A stretch of 64,000 bases of DNA from Macrolepiota albuminosa (GCA_027475525.1 JAMWFC010000055.1:248001-312000); one strand, 5' to 3'. Positions 24,299-37,931 are shown, counted from the stretch's first letter. Notes: generated by a model not told the origin, from the letters alone. Made by a program: numbers and translations.

Positions 24299-27200
24299 CT
24301 ATCTGTTTCCGCGCCGTCCGAAATTCAGGCTTCCCAAGCGGGAGAAGCGTCCTCTGAGTGACCCAAACGATCCGAGGCTTCCGACGTGTGACGGTGCCAC
24401 CGATGTACCCGACATCTGCGCCCCACCTGCCGAAGAATGAATTGGATTTCCAACATTCACAAATGAATTCCTTGGCGATTCTACCGAAAGCGAGTCGCTA
24501 CCCCCATTCTCGCCTGGCGCGGACGACACGCCGTGAATTCCATGACGCGCCAAGTGCGCTAAACCACGCTGCAAAGGCGTCTGCTTGAGGTGTGGAGGGA
24601 GGTTTTTGACACTTGTAGGCGATACCGGGGCATGAGAAGAAGACGACAAAGGATGGCTCACTTGTAAAGGAGGTAGATTGTAATTACCGCGCGCGATAGA
24701 TGAGTGATTAGAGTAAGTTCGTTGCAGAGATTGTTGCTCATAGAGTGAGTGCTGGTATGAAGAGGAGGCCTGTTGCGAATGCATAGATCCTGAGTCGGAA
24801 AGTACAGCGAGACGCCGAATCTCTTCTCGAAAGTTCTTTTTGAAAAACTTTTCTAGGGTTTCGTGGAAGGGTATAAATTCGGGAGGACATAAGTGTCCGT
24901 GGAGTTTCAAACTACTGTCAATAACGCGAACCTGTGTACAGAAAGTCATTCAAGCTCGAGGCACGTACACAGAATGGCAAAAGGGAAACGTACCTGTTCA
25001 TCAATGGCGTTTCGTAATTTGTCGACAAGCTGTGACCGTTCAGGGTGCCGCGCAACGTAATCAGGACTAAAGAACATTTGTCGATAGGATGCTATGCCTG
25101 TGTTCATAGGCGCATCTACGGCACTGTTCAATGACATTGCTAGTGCATTTGTCGTCACCAACTGGGATGTCTTGGCTAGCGCTTGGTATTTGATATTGAG
25201 AGCCATCAGCTCCTTGGTTTTCTGTTCGACTTCATTGAGTGCAATTTCAAGGGGCGACATCTCAATGACTTCCAAGCCGATGACCTCTGAGCGTCGAAGC
25301 ACCGTAGGGAAAACCTCCTCGGTAGTATAGTAAGTCTTTTCAAGCCAAGTCTCTTCCGTCCCATCTCGTGTTGTTTTTTTGACTTGTCGAGACGAACTAA
25401 AGAGGTTTATGGCACTATGGTGTATAGTGAAGTTACATAGACGTATAAATGGTCCAAGCAAGGCTCACCTATGCTCATAGTACGTGCGAACAGCCACGGG
25501 TACATCTGGACTTGTGAAAATTGCTCGAGCACGATCGGGCTCGGGCGTAACGGCGGTACATTGGATCCACTGTTCATTTCCAAAGCGAATGTCAACCGGG
25601 GGTTCACCCGTAGCCTTGAAAAGTTGAGCTCCCGTATGCTTGTTGAGCATACGCTCACAGAAAGCACCGAACTTTTCCCATTCATAACCACGATACTGCA
25701 ATTCAATCAGTGATAATGATTCAACAGCATAATCGTAAAGCCTACAATAAATCGCTTGTCACGGATGGCGGCAGGAAAACTTCCATAAAAGGTTACTCGA
25801 TAATAGTCAGGATAGTACCGTTGCTCCGTAACAATATGCTCAAGAAGCATTGCCTGATGTCGCAGAATTTCTGAAAGTCTACCACTGATACAGAAAGGAG
25901 GGATCAGTAGATACAGGATGCAAAATTTTAGACCTACTAGTTGAACGTGACTTCAGAATGTTGAAACGCTAATTCTTTGCAGATGTCAATCGCACGTTCC
26001 CAGGCCTTGCCTTTGCCTACCAGGGGCGTGAAGGAATGACTTGATATGATGATGCTAAACCTTACCCAGATAGTCAAGAATTAGTAAACATAACGTCTCC
26101 TTCCGATGGAACTGAGATTGCTGCGGAAGCCCAAGATCTTCCATGGGTCCCACAAAGGAGTTCAGATCCCATTCATGTAGATCGGAGTGCAGTTTTAAGG
26201 TCAGTGCTGCTTCTACGTAATTCTGAGATTGCAGATGCATCTGGGTACCAGTGAAGAGTGAATGTCAGAACCAAGAGAATCATATTACTTACGTTGACAA
26301 GTTGATGAACATATTTGATATAAATTTCATCTCTTCCGATCCGTCGAATAAAGTTCATGAGCCTCAACTGTAAGATGGGGCCATAAGTGTATATCGTTTA
26401 AAAAGAAAAACAAGCTGATACCGTAGCAATGACCCGATCATCTGCAAATTCTTCACCTTCGGGCAAAGCCCTAACACTAAGCAATAGCTCGAGGAAAAGA
26501 TCGACGGAATCCAGGAAAGTCGAAATTCGTTCTCGCAGCTGTTCATCAACATCGGAATTCTCAAACAGGTGTCGCAGCTGCCCAATAAAAAAGGCGCGCG
26601 AGATATCGTCACCTTTGCTGTCCGACATAAATAAAGAGTCCAAGCGGGTAACAAGTTCGTTTTCAATCTCGTCGAAGTGCCCCGACTGATGGTACTCAGA
26701 AACAATCATGCTGTAGAGTATTTGGACAGCATAATTGCGTAACTGGTCGTGGTGGCTGAGACACAGGTTCACAACGTGTCCGACAAGAGAGTGAAGGTAA
26801 GCCTGATAACCCTGAACAGGAGATAGATAAGAGTCAGCACAGGTATATTTGTACTCATTCACTTACACCATAGCGTATCGGGGGTTCACCATTATTGGAG
26901 ACATGTTCAGCCCAACCCAACGCCTGCCAAAGATTCAATAGTATACCGGCCCCTTCCCCTCGAATGTCTCCAGCAAGCCGCCACACCGCTCGACGTTTCT
27001 ATTTTATAAACTTGTCAAAAAGGTCGACATTACGACATGGATATTATACCTGCGGGCTGAACTCCTCAATGACTAGTTGATCTGATGATAAAAGCCTGAG
27101 AAGCATGTTTAAACATTCTTTCCAGAGATTGGTATCGAACTGGAATTCAGAGTCCTGCGCCGGGATGAATTCTCTTTCCATGATTTGGGCGATGGGATCC

Positions 27201-30200
27201 ATTATCTTGATCAAGACCTTATGAGCCAGAATGTTGACGTTCAGCCAGGACTTCGGGAACGCATCATTGTCTAAGATTGAAGTGGCCACGGTGAAGAATT
27301 GTGACATTAAAGCAACAAATCTGTCCCTGCCCTCAAACTCCAGATTGTTCACAAGGAAGTCGACGATCGGCTTGGTCGGTGAAGAGAGGATCAACACCAA
27401 GAAAACAATTGCAGTCTCCCCTAAGCCAGGATTGAATAGTACATCTCCTTCTCCGGGTAAGGGGGTATTATTAGGTCCGCGAGGAGCATCTGGCAGATAC
27501 GCGAGGAGTGAGAACGGATATGACTCTGGAAATGTGACAGGAATGGGAGCCTTCAATGTTGTTGGTGATCTTTCAATGGCCCGACGAGAAGCAGGATTCT
27601 GAAACTCCCGATACGAATCCAGTAGTCTGATAAACGCCCATGAGTTTTCAAGAAGGAAGAAGAAGAACGGGATTTGACCTAGGCAGAAGAGACAAGAGAC
27701 AGTCAACGTTGTCCTGCTCTGCCCGTAACAATTTGGGATTGATCCGCACTTCAGGATTCACAAGGTTCTCTTGTAATTTGTTCAGCATCACGGCCACAAT
27801 TGTAACGCACAGCCGAGTGCTCTCCAACCATCCAACTCGAGCGCCATCGCGAGAGATCTCATTATCGTTAGATTGCGTGTGAAGATATTCATCATAGCGA
27901 CCAAAATGAGGCTTGATCCAGTTCACGACCTCCTCAATTAGGCGAGCTCGGGATTGCGGGTTGTCAAACAAAAAACCCTTGACGATTTGCAGATACATAA
28001 TAAGCTTCCAGATAAGAATCTTTCCTTTTCCTACCGTGACGGTACTGGCAAAGGTTGTGACGATTGAGACGACTTCAACCACTGGGAATATTTTTGCCAA
28101 CTGTGGCAAGACGGAAGTAAAATGCTGTAAGGCAATCGTCTGTGTTCCAATGATTGCTTGTGGAGAAGTAATCGACATCATGCGAGTTACTTCCGCTAGA
28201 TGTACTCTCAGCTCTTGCTTGAATGTGGTGTCAAGGTGTTCTGCAGTTGTGTCGCCGCCCATACCAATCTCCTTCGCCTTCTGCAACTCTCTGGATCGAG
28301 CAATGAACTTGAAGAGATAATGCCAAACCTTCAACGCAGCACGAAGCGGAGATGCTGTCTCTGTAGATGTGGGGTTTATGAGAAGCCGATTCATAGAATG
28401 AATCATGTGAGAAGAAGCTGCAGCACAGGCGAAGTGTTTTTCAATGTATACGTCTAGAACTGGCTGGAAGTTGCTGAAACGCCGATCTTGTACAATTCCA
28501 AGAACGGTTACGAGTGCATTAAAAACCAGATGATCCACCTCGCCCGTCTGGTTTTTATGAGATACTAGAATTCCAAAGAGAGAGTCAAAGATATTCCGGA
28601 GAAACTTGACAATTTCCCCCTCCCCAACAAATGTGAATTTTGTCAGAATCGTCGAAAGACTATCTGTATCATCCAGCTTCTCCCAATTCAACAGGTGAAG
28701 TAGGATAGGATTTTGAGTGAATTTCGTAGAGCAAAGCGATGAACGGATCGTCAACGTATCCTTCATTGGCGGGGCAAAACGTTGGATATCGGGATTCATG
28801 AGGATCTGGTCTGTCTTCTGACCGGCAGGTAGCCATGATGGAGCAGCCAGATACATATCAGCTGAAATCTGGGACAATTTGTCTGCACGATACATGATCA
28901 ACATACGGCTACCATCTTCCAGAAAAGCATGATTATCAGGGAACAAAGGTTGGAACGCGAATGCGAAGGGACGATCTGTTGCATCTGGTCCTCCTTTGAC
29001 GCTCACACGTTCTCGTCCTGTGCGGTTACGGAAAGTGAAGAACAAGTGCCATAGCGGTCTCCATTCTAGTGGTAACTCTATCTTGAAAAGCTCTCCAAAT
29101 GTTGGTTCATTGCAGCGCTGGAAGACCATGGAATGGAATCTCGTCATGAGAGGTTCTCCACTCCCTTGAGAAATCACATTTTCTATGGTATTTCCTTGCT
29201 GATCCCTGACTTCAACTGTAACCTGGACATTGTTCCCCATCTGCCCTCTAGTCAGGTTGGCCACACTCAGACGAGGAGTGGAGGTATGCAATGACGTGAA
29301 ATCTCCGCACCACAGCTTGATGTAGAGTTCGTTGCGGACATCACCAGGAAAGACAACATCTGGGAAGCCTAAGCGTAATGTGTTGGGAGTATCCTGCAAA
29401 AGTGACATGTTTTCTTGGATTATCTTCGACGAGTCTCCTCGAAATACTTTGATAGAGACTGCAAGACTATCAGCACTTGAAAATCCATTATTAGTCGGGT
29501 GACAGGAATGACTGAAATGATTAACACACCGTAAGGACTTCTCGAATTCCTTGACGTTATTATTGATTATGTTTTGGTGAATCATGGAAAAGGATATTTC
29601 GTTGGTTGGAACGAATATTGGCATTGAATGTTCACGGAGTGGTGTCACGTCCGCTTGCTCTGCTATCATCTTATTCAACTGTGTAAGCTCCAAAACAGCA
29701 CATCCAAAAGGTCGACGCGATTGCGGAGGGATATCCGTTGATGATGAGTTTTTCGCTTCGAGCTCCCGCTCTGCAAACGTCGAGGTACTGGCATCAGGTC
29801 GAACAGGAGTCTCGGAAGGCGTGCCAGAGCCAATATGATTGCCCAGTTTGAGGGCTCCATTTCGAACAATGCGGCAAACAAGATAGATGGGGTCAACCAC
29901 ATCTGACGGAGCCAAGTCGATGAACAAAGTCCGAATGCGTCCGTTTGGATTACGAGCTAGAACACCGTTATGATTGAGAATTGCGCAGAAATCTTCAGTG
30001 ACGAACTGAGTCCCTTGTTTCTTGTACAGAGAGAAAAAAAGTTCGGCTGTCTCTCCAGGTGTGCAGGGTGTAGCCACGAAAGCACGGACGTCGAGATAGA
30101 CGTGGTAAAACTTCGTTGTAGGAGGTTTGGTATGAATGTTTGGGCCAAGACAGCCCTGGGAGCGCGACCTAGAGTGGTGACTGGAGAGGTCGGGAAATGC

Positions 30201-31458
30201 GGAATGAGCAGGTGTTGGAAGTGGCCCTACAGGAACGTAATCTGTACTTGGACCAAGGATATATGGCCGAACATCATCGGAAGACAAAGTGAGATATGCC
30301 AGGGATGTTTGCATAGCATACATGCGAACTGCGCTGATCCAACTTCGGGGGTCGATATCTCCTTCAACGTCCACACTAACGAGTCCACCCCAGGTTGGAT
30401 GGCGAACGATGACGTCCAATCCCTGTACAAGGTTACCACTCACGAGCCTAGTGACACACTCACGACGCAAGTTCACTGTTTCCTCTGCGCTCAGAGTCTG
30501 AGCCAGCAATTGTCGTCGGCCGAGATGCAGGGCCTCGATATGCTCTCTTACGACATGAAACAGCTTGTAATTTCGTCTGGCAAGATATGTGAACATAAGT
30601 GTATGCCATTCACGTAGCGCGGAAGCGATCTCATCAATAATAGGCTGAACAGCACCGGAAGCAGTGTCATCACCAGATTTAAGAGATGGACGGGGAGGCA
30701 GAGGCTTGATAAGCTGGGAGTCTGAAGGGGAGGATGAGCGCAAGCTCGCTGGATACACAGGCAGACCAGCTCGAGAAGAATTGGCCTGATCTGGCGGAGG
30801 GCCGAGTCTGAATGACCTTCTGGAGGCGTAGGGATCGGTTAATTCGTCTTCTTCTTTTTCTTCTTTGAGTGTATCCATACCAACGTTTGACACACCTTTG
30901 CGCCATGAGAATGTGTCGGGCGAAACACTGCTTGGACCAGAGGGACCAGCATGACCACTTAGACCATTAGTAGGGCTTCCCATAGAAGATGCAAGATCTT
31001 GGAGGCGGCCCTCTGCATCAGACAGTTCGTCACGGATAAAGATGTGCGACGCAGGGAATATTCCAATGAACACTTGTTGTGGTTCCTCAACCTTGGCAGG
31101 TGTCTTCGAGGATGAGGGATCATTCAGGGCCCAGGTTACAGGCGGCCGGCGAGTAGTGCACACGACATAGCTGTATGAAAATAGGGTGAACGATGCTGAG
31201 GCGAGAAAAGATGGAGACACACCCTCTATACCAAACACCTTCGACGGGTTCTTTGCTTCTTGGAGTATACTTTTCAAACGCGTAAACCTCATCGCCGACT
31301 TCGAGAGATACGACATCACGATGGACGAGATTGTCATCTGCTGAGGCCTCTGTTACGGTGGACAGACGATTACGAGCGGAGATTCTTGTGTCGCGACGAG
31401 AGGGAGAAAGAGGATGGATAGCATAGCCATAGATGATGAGAGGCAAAGGCTCCCACAT
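24299..31458 (-). CDS. DOCK-family guanine nucleotide exchange factor
   Basis: Very large cytoplasmic GEF for Rac/Cdc42-type GTPases, on the minus strand with at least eight exons. Start chosen at MWEPLPLIIYGYAIHP (31458). An SH3-like N-terminal module follows: HRDVVSLEVGDEVYAFEKY, GVWYRGYVVCTTRRPP and VFIGIFPASHIFIRDEL. The DHR-1/C2 region includes YHVYLDVRAFVATPCTPGE, RNELYIKLWCGDFTSL and FGELFKIELPLEWRPLWHLF. Long helical repeats follow. The DHR-2 catalytic end shows LNSAVDAPMNTGIASYRQMF, IDSSLKLHGHLCPPEFIPFH and LEKFFKKNFREEIRRL. The tail is Ser-rich with no domain, ending FGRRGNR at 24299. Order and length are those of the DOCK180/Dck1 class, which works with an ELMO partner in actin and polarity signalling. 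It is divergent from SPC34 with 177 bp between the starts. Confidence 0.9.
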
Positions 31459-31635
31459 TGGGTATACGGGCTTGAGCACCACAGCGGGAGGGAGTCGAAA
31501 ACAGAAACAGACTGCAGGACAGAAGTCAAAGACTAGGAGGAGCGTCAACGGCGTAGCGCAGAGAACTTGAGCAGAGCAGAGTGCGATCGGTCACCGTCCA
31601 TCATGTCACAGCGAGCCATCACGCACGTCACGGTC
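31459..31635. promoter_or_regulatory. Bidirectional promoter, DOCK GEF / SPC34
   Basis: Only 177 bp separate the chosen starts of the minus-strand DOCK gene and the plus-strand SPC34. No clear TATA box is seen. Both transcripts must start within or near this segment. Confidence 0.45.
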
Positions 31636-33389
31636 ATGGCTTCTCTCTCAGACCAGATCGACCGGCTTTCCCGCAACACCAGGGCAATTAGGACGATCAC
31701 CGCCAGCCCTTCCTCCCCCGTCTCTGGTCCTTTCACCAGAGCCGTACTCTATACCCCTCTGGGCGACCTCATCCGTGATGTTGACGCCTCTGAGCTCGGC
31801 CTTTTTTCCCTGCCAGCTTCAGAGATCACTCGTGCTGAATTCACTGGGGCTACGCCTCTGAAGAGAGCCCCTTATCGACGCGATGACGCGTCGAAACCCA
31901 AAGACTTTGAGCCTGAAGTATATGCCCACGCTGCATTGAAATGTATCGATCGATAGTAGGTCTGGCATCCTAATTACTGACTCGTATCTCTCAACCTCGG
32001 GACAGTAATGGCGTCAGACCAATGCCACGCGCTCATGCGCAGGTGACAGCTATTCTAGAACGCCTAAATCTCGTCCGCAAGAACATTCAGAATCTTACTG
32101 AATCGCTCCATCAAGTCAGTCAATCATGACATTCTATCACTACAATGCCGACGATCATATTTAGGTGCAAGCAACGGAAGGCCCCCCATTGAAACTGTTA
32201 ATAGATGAAGAGGAAGAGCGAGTCAGAAACCTTCAGACGCGTCTTCGCGCGTCACAAGAACAAGTGTGTTCGCCTCTATTGACCAACTTGGTCACTCTCA
32301 TTCATGACCTTTCACCAGAAGAGCGCTACTAGTGTGAGAAGCGCTTCTCGGAAACTAGTGTCCGTCGTACCGCCTCCGAACTCTCAACTTCAAGCTTTGC
32401 CCCCCACTTCATCGCCGCCTCAAGAAGATAGTTTTTGGAACACTCCAGCCACCACAGTAAAGACTCTTCGTTTCACCGACAACATATTGGACACAGCGGA
32501 AAGCCTATTGAATGAGCAGATTCATCTGGGCGATATTTCTTCATTTTCATCCTCGAGCCCAGTACCTCCTTCATGGACTGCGAGAGGGTCTCCCTCCATA
32601 CATCAAGATAATTCTCCACATTTTACCGCTTCCGATTCAAATTCATCAAGTGAAGTTCATACCGCCCAGGAAGAGAATGTAGACAATTTTAAAGCAGAGA
32701 AAGTAGAAGACGAGGAAACCGTTGTCGTTACAGAATCCCGAACCCTGCCCTTAACTTCGTCTATGCAGAACCTGGTTTCTGTGATCCCTCACAAAGTTGG
32801 AGTGCAAAAACCTGGATTGAGGGTCAACAGCGAGGTTGAGCGTATTGTGGTATGAGAATGTTCAGGGTTCAATTATACGATTGACTAATAATAATACCAG
32901 GCAAGAATCTGGACTACCCTTGGTGACATGATCATGCCTGGAACTCTTTTTGATATGTCACAGGCTGGTCCAGGTAGTCAACCTCCCAGGGCTCAGGAGA
33001 CCATGTGAGTTGTCGATCTGATGCCTGAATCATTTTCTTACCGCCCTCCATATATCAACAGTGCATATCTTCAATCACTCTCCGATATGTCTCCTTCACC
33101 GACATCTCCGTCAGTATCGAGTGTCTCTTTGGCATCAGTCGGAGCACCCGCCACTCCAACTTCGCAGCAGATTTTGACCGCACATCTACTCATATCTTTG
33201 TTATCCAGTCCGCCTCTATTTTCGCTTCCTCTCAACAAAATAAAAGATTTATTAGCAAACAAAGCCAGTTCCGGTGGTGGTATAAGGGAGACAGGGACTA
33301 CCCGTATACTCTATGGATGCGTCGCTAAAAGGTTGTTGAAGATTGACCGAAGCGCGGGTGAACAGGTTGTTAAGTTTGATGTTCTATAG
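31636..33389 (+). CDS. SPC34: DASH complex subunit SPC34
   Basis: Probable subunit of the DASH/Dam1 kinetochore ring that couples chromosomes to microtubules. Six exons in phase: 31636-31955, 32006-32114, 32165-32263, 32319-about 32850, a short one after 32902, and the last from about 33062 to 33389. The N-terminus MASLSDQIDRLSRNTRAIRT and the block FTRAVLYTPLGDLIRDVDAS ELGLF match the conserved start of Spc34 proteins. A coiled coil follows (AQVTAILERLNLVRKNIQNL, EEEERVRNLQTRLRASQEQK). The middle is acidic and Ser-rich, with low conservation. The C-terminus (LLISLLSSPPLFSLPLNKIK, ILYGCVAKRLLKIDRSAG) forms a compact helical end. An alternative ATG lies 33 bp upstream (31603). The call rests mainly on the first 70 residues and general layout. 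Confidence 0.7.
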
Positions 33390-33855
33390 CTCGAGGCGAA
33401 TGTAGATAGATGATGGCTCGAAATGGATTTTTCAAGCAGGCACTTCCGCGATGATTTACCAAGTAGAGAACTGGAAGGGAGGTTTTTAGTAATCGGTAAA
33501 ACATTGACTCCAATTAAATTGAGCTGAACAAAATTTGAAGGTTGGACGTTTTGATAGTTTTGATATGTATTACAATTCAAGCGATGTCCAATCTTCCCTG
33601 AAGGAGATGTGTATGAAATCGGCGTATGTACGTAAGCAACGGGATCCCAAATATGTTTTGTAAATAAGGTGGATGGCCATGGCCATGGCTGCCGCGCCAA
33701 AGTCCAAGTTTGTTCTGCAAGCAAACGATATTCTGTTATATCATTGGATCAATCTATATCAGGTCAATTCTTACTGAATTTATTTCACTTGAAGTAAACT
33801 TAAGGTAGATTAATAAGAAGCTCGATTTATGGAAAGGGTATATATATCTCAAATA
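33390..33855. other. Intergenic between convergent SPC34 and ATG5
   Basis: AT-rich 3' flanks of two convergent genes. No gene, RNA gene or repeat recognised. Confidence 0.5.
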
Positions 33856-35099
33856 TCAGTGCTCTATCCCAATACAAATATTAAGCCAGCCGTCTGCACC
33901 TGCCATGCAGGCTCCCAGCCAAGCCATTTCTGCTTCAGGTGGCGAGCGCACTCCTTGAATCAATGGATATGCCAACTTAGGCATATATGACTCGCTCGCA
34001 CTTTGATCCCCAACAGTGGGAGTAGGTGGTCGAGACCTTGACGGGAAGAGAAGTGGTATATGGACTGTAAGAAATTGCGCAAGCGTATTTGGGGAACCTG
34101 TAATCCAGGTGAATAAAGGAATGACAATCATGGGACGAAGAAGAATAACCGTCTTCCAATATTGGTGGGACCAAATCTTGAAGAACAGGTCCATCTGGAA
34201 GATATATCCTCACAGGAACGCTCCGCACATTATAGGCACCGTCCCGCTCCAGTGGTCCACCAGGATCTGCAGATGGAGGACGGTTGTGAAGCGAGATCGT
34301 TGTTGAAGGAACAAGAGAGTGTGGAATTATCCCTACAGCAGGTGTGACCTTGGACGCAACACGCCAGTAATGGTCAAAATTGTCTGAGCAAGTATCAATT
34401 TGAACACCAACGCAGCAGAAGGAAGATAAACGTACGATCTCGGATACCTTCCCATATGCCATCTTGGTCCACTTTCCGCAAGCCAGTCATTCTCTTCGTG
34501 TTTCCCCACCGTATGAAATCTGCTTCCTTCAACTGGCCCATAAATGCGAGCTTGCAAGCCTCTGTGCTGGGTGATTGCAAAAGCTTTTCCGTTGGTGGTG
34601 ATGCCAGATGGAGTACGAGACGCATCGGGGCAGGTTGGGAATGAGATGAGCATGGTCGAACTGATTCGGAAATGGTGTGGTTATCGTAGATGAGTCCAAT
34701 TGACCAGTGCCTGTATAGGCCTTGTGAGGTTACAGACGTGATACACTAATCGACGGAGTCACACCATTTCAGCACTGCACCCTCGGCACTTTCAAACCAC
34801 CAGTCTTCTTCTTTGAGTAATTTAGCAGCAGCTTCGTCAAATACCACGTCCATCAAGAATCGCCGAATTTCTGGCATTAGGAGAGGCAGATAGCTGACGC
34901 GAGGAGCCTGAATGTAGTAGCATTCCAGACCACGATCTGAGTTTGCAGGGAGCTCTTTGGGGTCAACACGGATTTCGAGTGGAACGGTTCCCTCCCAAGT
35001 CAGACGGCGAAATAAAGTAGTATGGTAGTCGGTGGCACGCTCTTTTAAGAATGTACCAGGCGGTCCTGGAGCATGACGCGTCGTACTGTATGCTGACAT
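33856..35099 (-). CDS. ATG5: Autophagy protein ATG5
   Basis: ATG5 is conjugated to ATG12 and, with ATG16, forms the E3-like complex that lipidates ATG8 on the phagophore. Multi-exon minus-strand gene starting MSAYSTTRHAPGPPGTFL at 35099. The first ubiquitin-like domain reads FRRLTWEGTVPLEIRVDP, ECYYIQAPRVSYLPLLMPEI and RRFLMDVVFDE. An intron then joins LKW to HWSIGLIYDNHT. The helical part with GQLKEADFIRWGNTKRMTGL precedes WEGIRD; the Lys in this stretch is in the area where ATG12 is attached. The second ubiquitin-like domain has SVPVRIYLPDGPVLQDLVPP and a C-terminal GADGWLNICIGIEH. A further ATG-less extension of this frame upstream (GTG at 35147) was not used. Domain order and size match fungal ATG5. 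Confidence 0.92.
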
Positions 35100-36269
35100 A
35101 GAATCACCCAGCGAGGTGAGAAGCGAAGACTCTCTTGAATCTACCACGTGGAAAAAGAAAACTCATGATTGGCAAGCAATTCGTTTGTCTATATTATATA
35201 CACTAATGTGGTCACCAAGTGGCCCTTAAGATGTTATCTAGCATTAATATGTGCTTGGAGAGATTGTCAATGGTAGCCCCATCACTGAAGCACTGACATA
35301 CCTCATCAAAAAGTACAACATACAACAATATTAATATCTGAGAATATAACAAACACCAATGGATTGTGGAGCACCCTCACTTCAATGTCGTCCCAATATA
35401 AATGCACTGGGAATAAAATAGGAATGGTACACATGTGCCGAAACTAAGAAACCCCAAACTACTGAGAATAGGAAAAAACAAAAACAAAACATAAAACAGG
35501 AGATCTAAGACCAGTACATCTAATTGACAGTTGTAAAAACTATGTCTGCACTTGCCACCATTGCAGGAGCTGCTCACTATACTCATAGACCCAGATAAGA
35601 TTTCCTCTTAAAGAGATCTACTAAAAGTAGAGCTCAGAACACAAGCAGACTCATGGAGACAATGAATTTGAACCCCCATAAATCGGCATGTCCTGATTTT
35701 ATGTCAGAAGCATTTGCAGAGGCCAAGGTAGCCTTGTGTGAAGCAAACAAAGGCTTGAATGATGCTATGGTGTGTGCAATGATGTGTCAAAGATAATGAT
35801 GTCTGACTGTAGTGATAAAACCCCACCCAGGCTAAGTGTACCAATAGCAGGCCAAGCACAGCACAGGCTTGGAATATCTTGGCACACACAATTCAACTAT
35901 TTTAGACAAGATCCAATGGCTATGCATGGCAAGGAGTAGATCTGATCACCTCTGCTGTCAATGGTAAAGGAGGAGAATGGATCATGGGATAAGGACAGGA
36001 ATGGGTTGTAGTGTAGCACTCGAGTGGCCACGCATAGCATGGCCCTTTGAAATATAATTGGATTTCCCAACTAGAGCAAACAAGAAGGCTTTATGTGCCT
36101 GAGTAGGAGAGAGGTGGGGTGGAGGAGGTGATGAGATGTGATGAGGAGTTGAGTGAAGAAGAGAGGAAAAAATTAAGTGATCAAAGATGTGGACCATGTA
36201 GGTTTGCAAGCTGGAGAGCAGCTCAAACGCAAGGGTTGTCCTGAATGTAAGACTTCCAAGCTGCAGAAG
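35100..36269. other. Gene-free, CpG-poor flank of the transposon region
   Basis: Beyond the ATG5 promoter no coding sequence is supported; short reading frames have no recognisable content. Base composition changes here from gene-like to AT-rich and CpG-poor, marking the border of the retrotransposon block. Confidence 0.5.
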
Positions 36270-36368
36270 GCCTAAAATGGATAATTTGTGTGTGCCAAGT
36301 TTGGAATAAGTGCACCAAGGTGTCCAGAGCCAATGCCAAGCCTGCCATTGATGTGCCTAGCCTGTGTG
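36270..36368 (-). repeat. Gypsy LTR fragment, cut by a Copia LTR
   Basis: About 100 bp resembling the 60,480-60,590 part of the Gypsy LTR of copy B (shared blocks GCCAAGTTTGGAA, CCTGCCATTGATG, GCCTAGCCTGTGTG). It stops abruptly where the Copia LTR begins. Confidence 0.7.
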
Positions 36369-36694
36369 TGTTGAAGACAGGCAAAGCACAGGGGACAGAA
36401 ACTGTCACTAAAGCTGAAGTCCAAAGTCAGAAAGAGTGTATTGAGCAAAGTAAAGTACTACTAAACAGGGGACAGAAACTGTCACTAAAGCTGAAGTCCA
36501 AAGTCAGAAAGAGTGTATTGAGCAAAGTAAAGTACTACTAATCTAAAGTCCAAAGTCAGAAAGAGTGAGGACTTCAGGTGATCTGTCTAAAGTTTATATA
36601 CTGCTGGAAAACTATATACATGTGATAGAATGAACTTGGAGTAGAATGAACATCATAGTAGATAGTGGAATGCATGCAACAGGCAATTTCAACA
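36369..36694 (-). repeat. Copia solo LTR 1
   Basis: Starts TGTTGAAGACAGGC and ends CAATTTCAACA, the reverse complement of the 3' LTR at 40418. It is internally shortened near its end and inflated by the 77-bp duplication at 36388. No matching target-site duplication is visible. Confidence 0.8.
36388..36541. repeat. Exact 77-bp tandem duplication in Copia LTR 1
   Basis: Copies at 36388-36464 and 36465-36541 are identical, with the same 77-bp period as the duplications in genes. Confidence 0.93.
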
Positions 36695-36704
36695 GGCAGC
36701 ACTC

Positions 36705-36984
36705 TGTTAAAGACAGGCAAAGCACAGGGGACAGAAACTGTCACTAAAGCTGAAGTCCAAAGTTAGAAAGAGTGTATTGAGCAAAGTAAAGTACTACTAA
36801 CCTGAAATCCAAAGTCAGAAAGAGTGAGGACTTCAGGTGATCTGTCTACAGTTTATATACTGCTGGAAAACTATATACATGTGAATAAAGAATAATCACA
36901 TGTAGATACATGTGATAGAATGAACTTGGAGTAGAATGATGATCATAGTGGATAGTGGAATGCATGCAACAGGCAATTTCAACA
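36705..36984 (-). repeat. Copia solo LTR 2 with 5-bp target-site duplication
   Basis: A 280-bp LTR from TGTTAAAGACAGGC to CAATTTCAACA, flanked on both sides by the pentamer CACTC (36700-36704 and 36985-36989). The perfect 5-bp duplication shows insertion followed by LTR-LTR recombination. Confidence 0.88.
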
Positions 36985-37931
36985 CACTCACCCTGAGGCA
37001 TGAGAGTTTCTTTAGACAAGAGCACTTCAGAAGTCTTGTGAGTGCTAGGAAGAGTGATAAGACTGTGAGGAGGAGTTGTGGGAGGAGTAAAAAGGAGGAC
37101 GGGCAAGTTGCTAGCTACAGCAGGATCAGAAGTAGGGCTAGCATTTTTGACAGACATAGAAACATCAGCAGCAGGAAAGATCTCCACAATGATGGAGAGA
37201 GAAGGAGGAGCAGGAGTCCTAGCAACTGAATTAGTGAGAAAATAAGAAACATAAGAATAAGCAACTTATGGTTCCTTACTGAGGCCACTCTGATAAGAGT
37301 TAGTAGCAAGCAGGGAGTAATTTAAAGAAAAATGACATGTACTGCCAATAGTTTGTCTATGTTGAAAACAACAGGCTTGGGAGAAACTTCATCATCATTC
37401 TTACCTTCAGTGTCTCTCTCAGTATCCTCATCTTCAGCAGTAGACAAGATAACAGGGGTAGCAGGCACTAGCTAACTCACAGTATTTATTAAGACTCTTA
37501 CTAGGAGATGCAACAGCAGGCTTATACTTCAGCAAAGCAGGACAGCAAGGAGATCAGGTGAAGGAAGCAGCAATGGTGGTACTATCCTGTGTCATAGGAA
37601 GTGCTAAGCTAGCTTTACTAATGACAATCAGCTGATGGGCAGCTGCCAGCTTGCATTGCTACCATATGAAGTCCCTTGCATTATGAACAAATATGGTGTG
37701 CTTATAGTTTACCATGCTCACAAGTACAGATACCATTGAAGGCACAACCACGTCTTAACACATCATAGCAGTAGCAGGGAAGGGACACAGTAGAAAACCA
37801 GCAACCCTCCAAATCATTCTCAGACCAACATTTATCATACTGGAACTGGAGTTAGCAACATCATTAAACACTGAAAATAAAGTAAAGACTTACTATGCCA
37901 ACCTTAGTTTGAAAGGCCTGACATTTCTAAG
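36985..37931. other. Unassigned CpG-poor sequence
   Basis: No supported gene. Purine-rich and repetitive in places. Probably decayed transposon, family not recognised. Confidence 0.4.

Noticed and set aside
29970..30617. 215-codon open frame on the plus strand
   Set aside because: Antisense to continuous DOCK coding sequence; no domain and no independent support.
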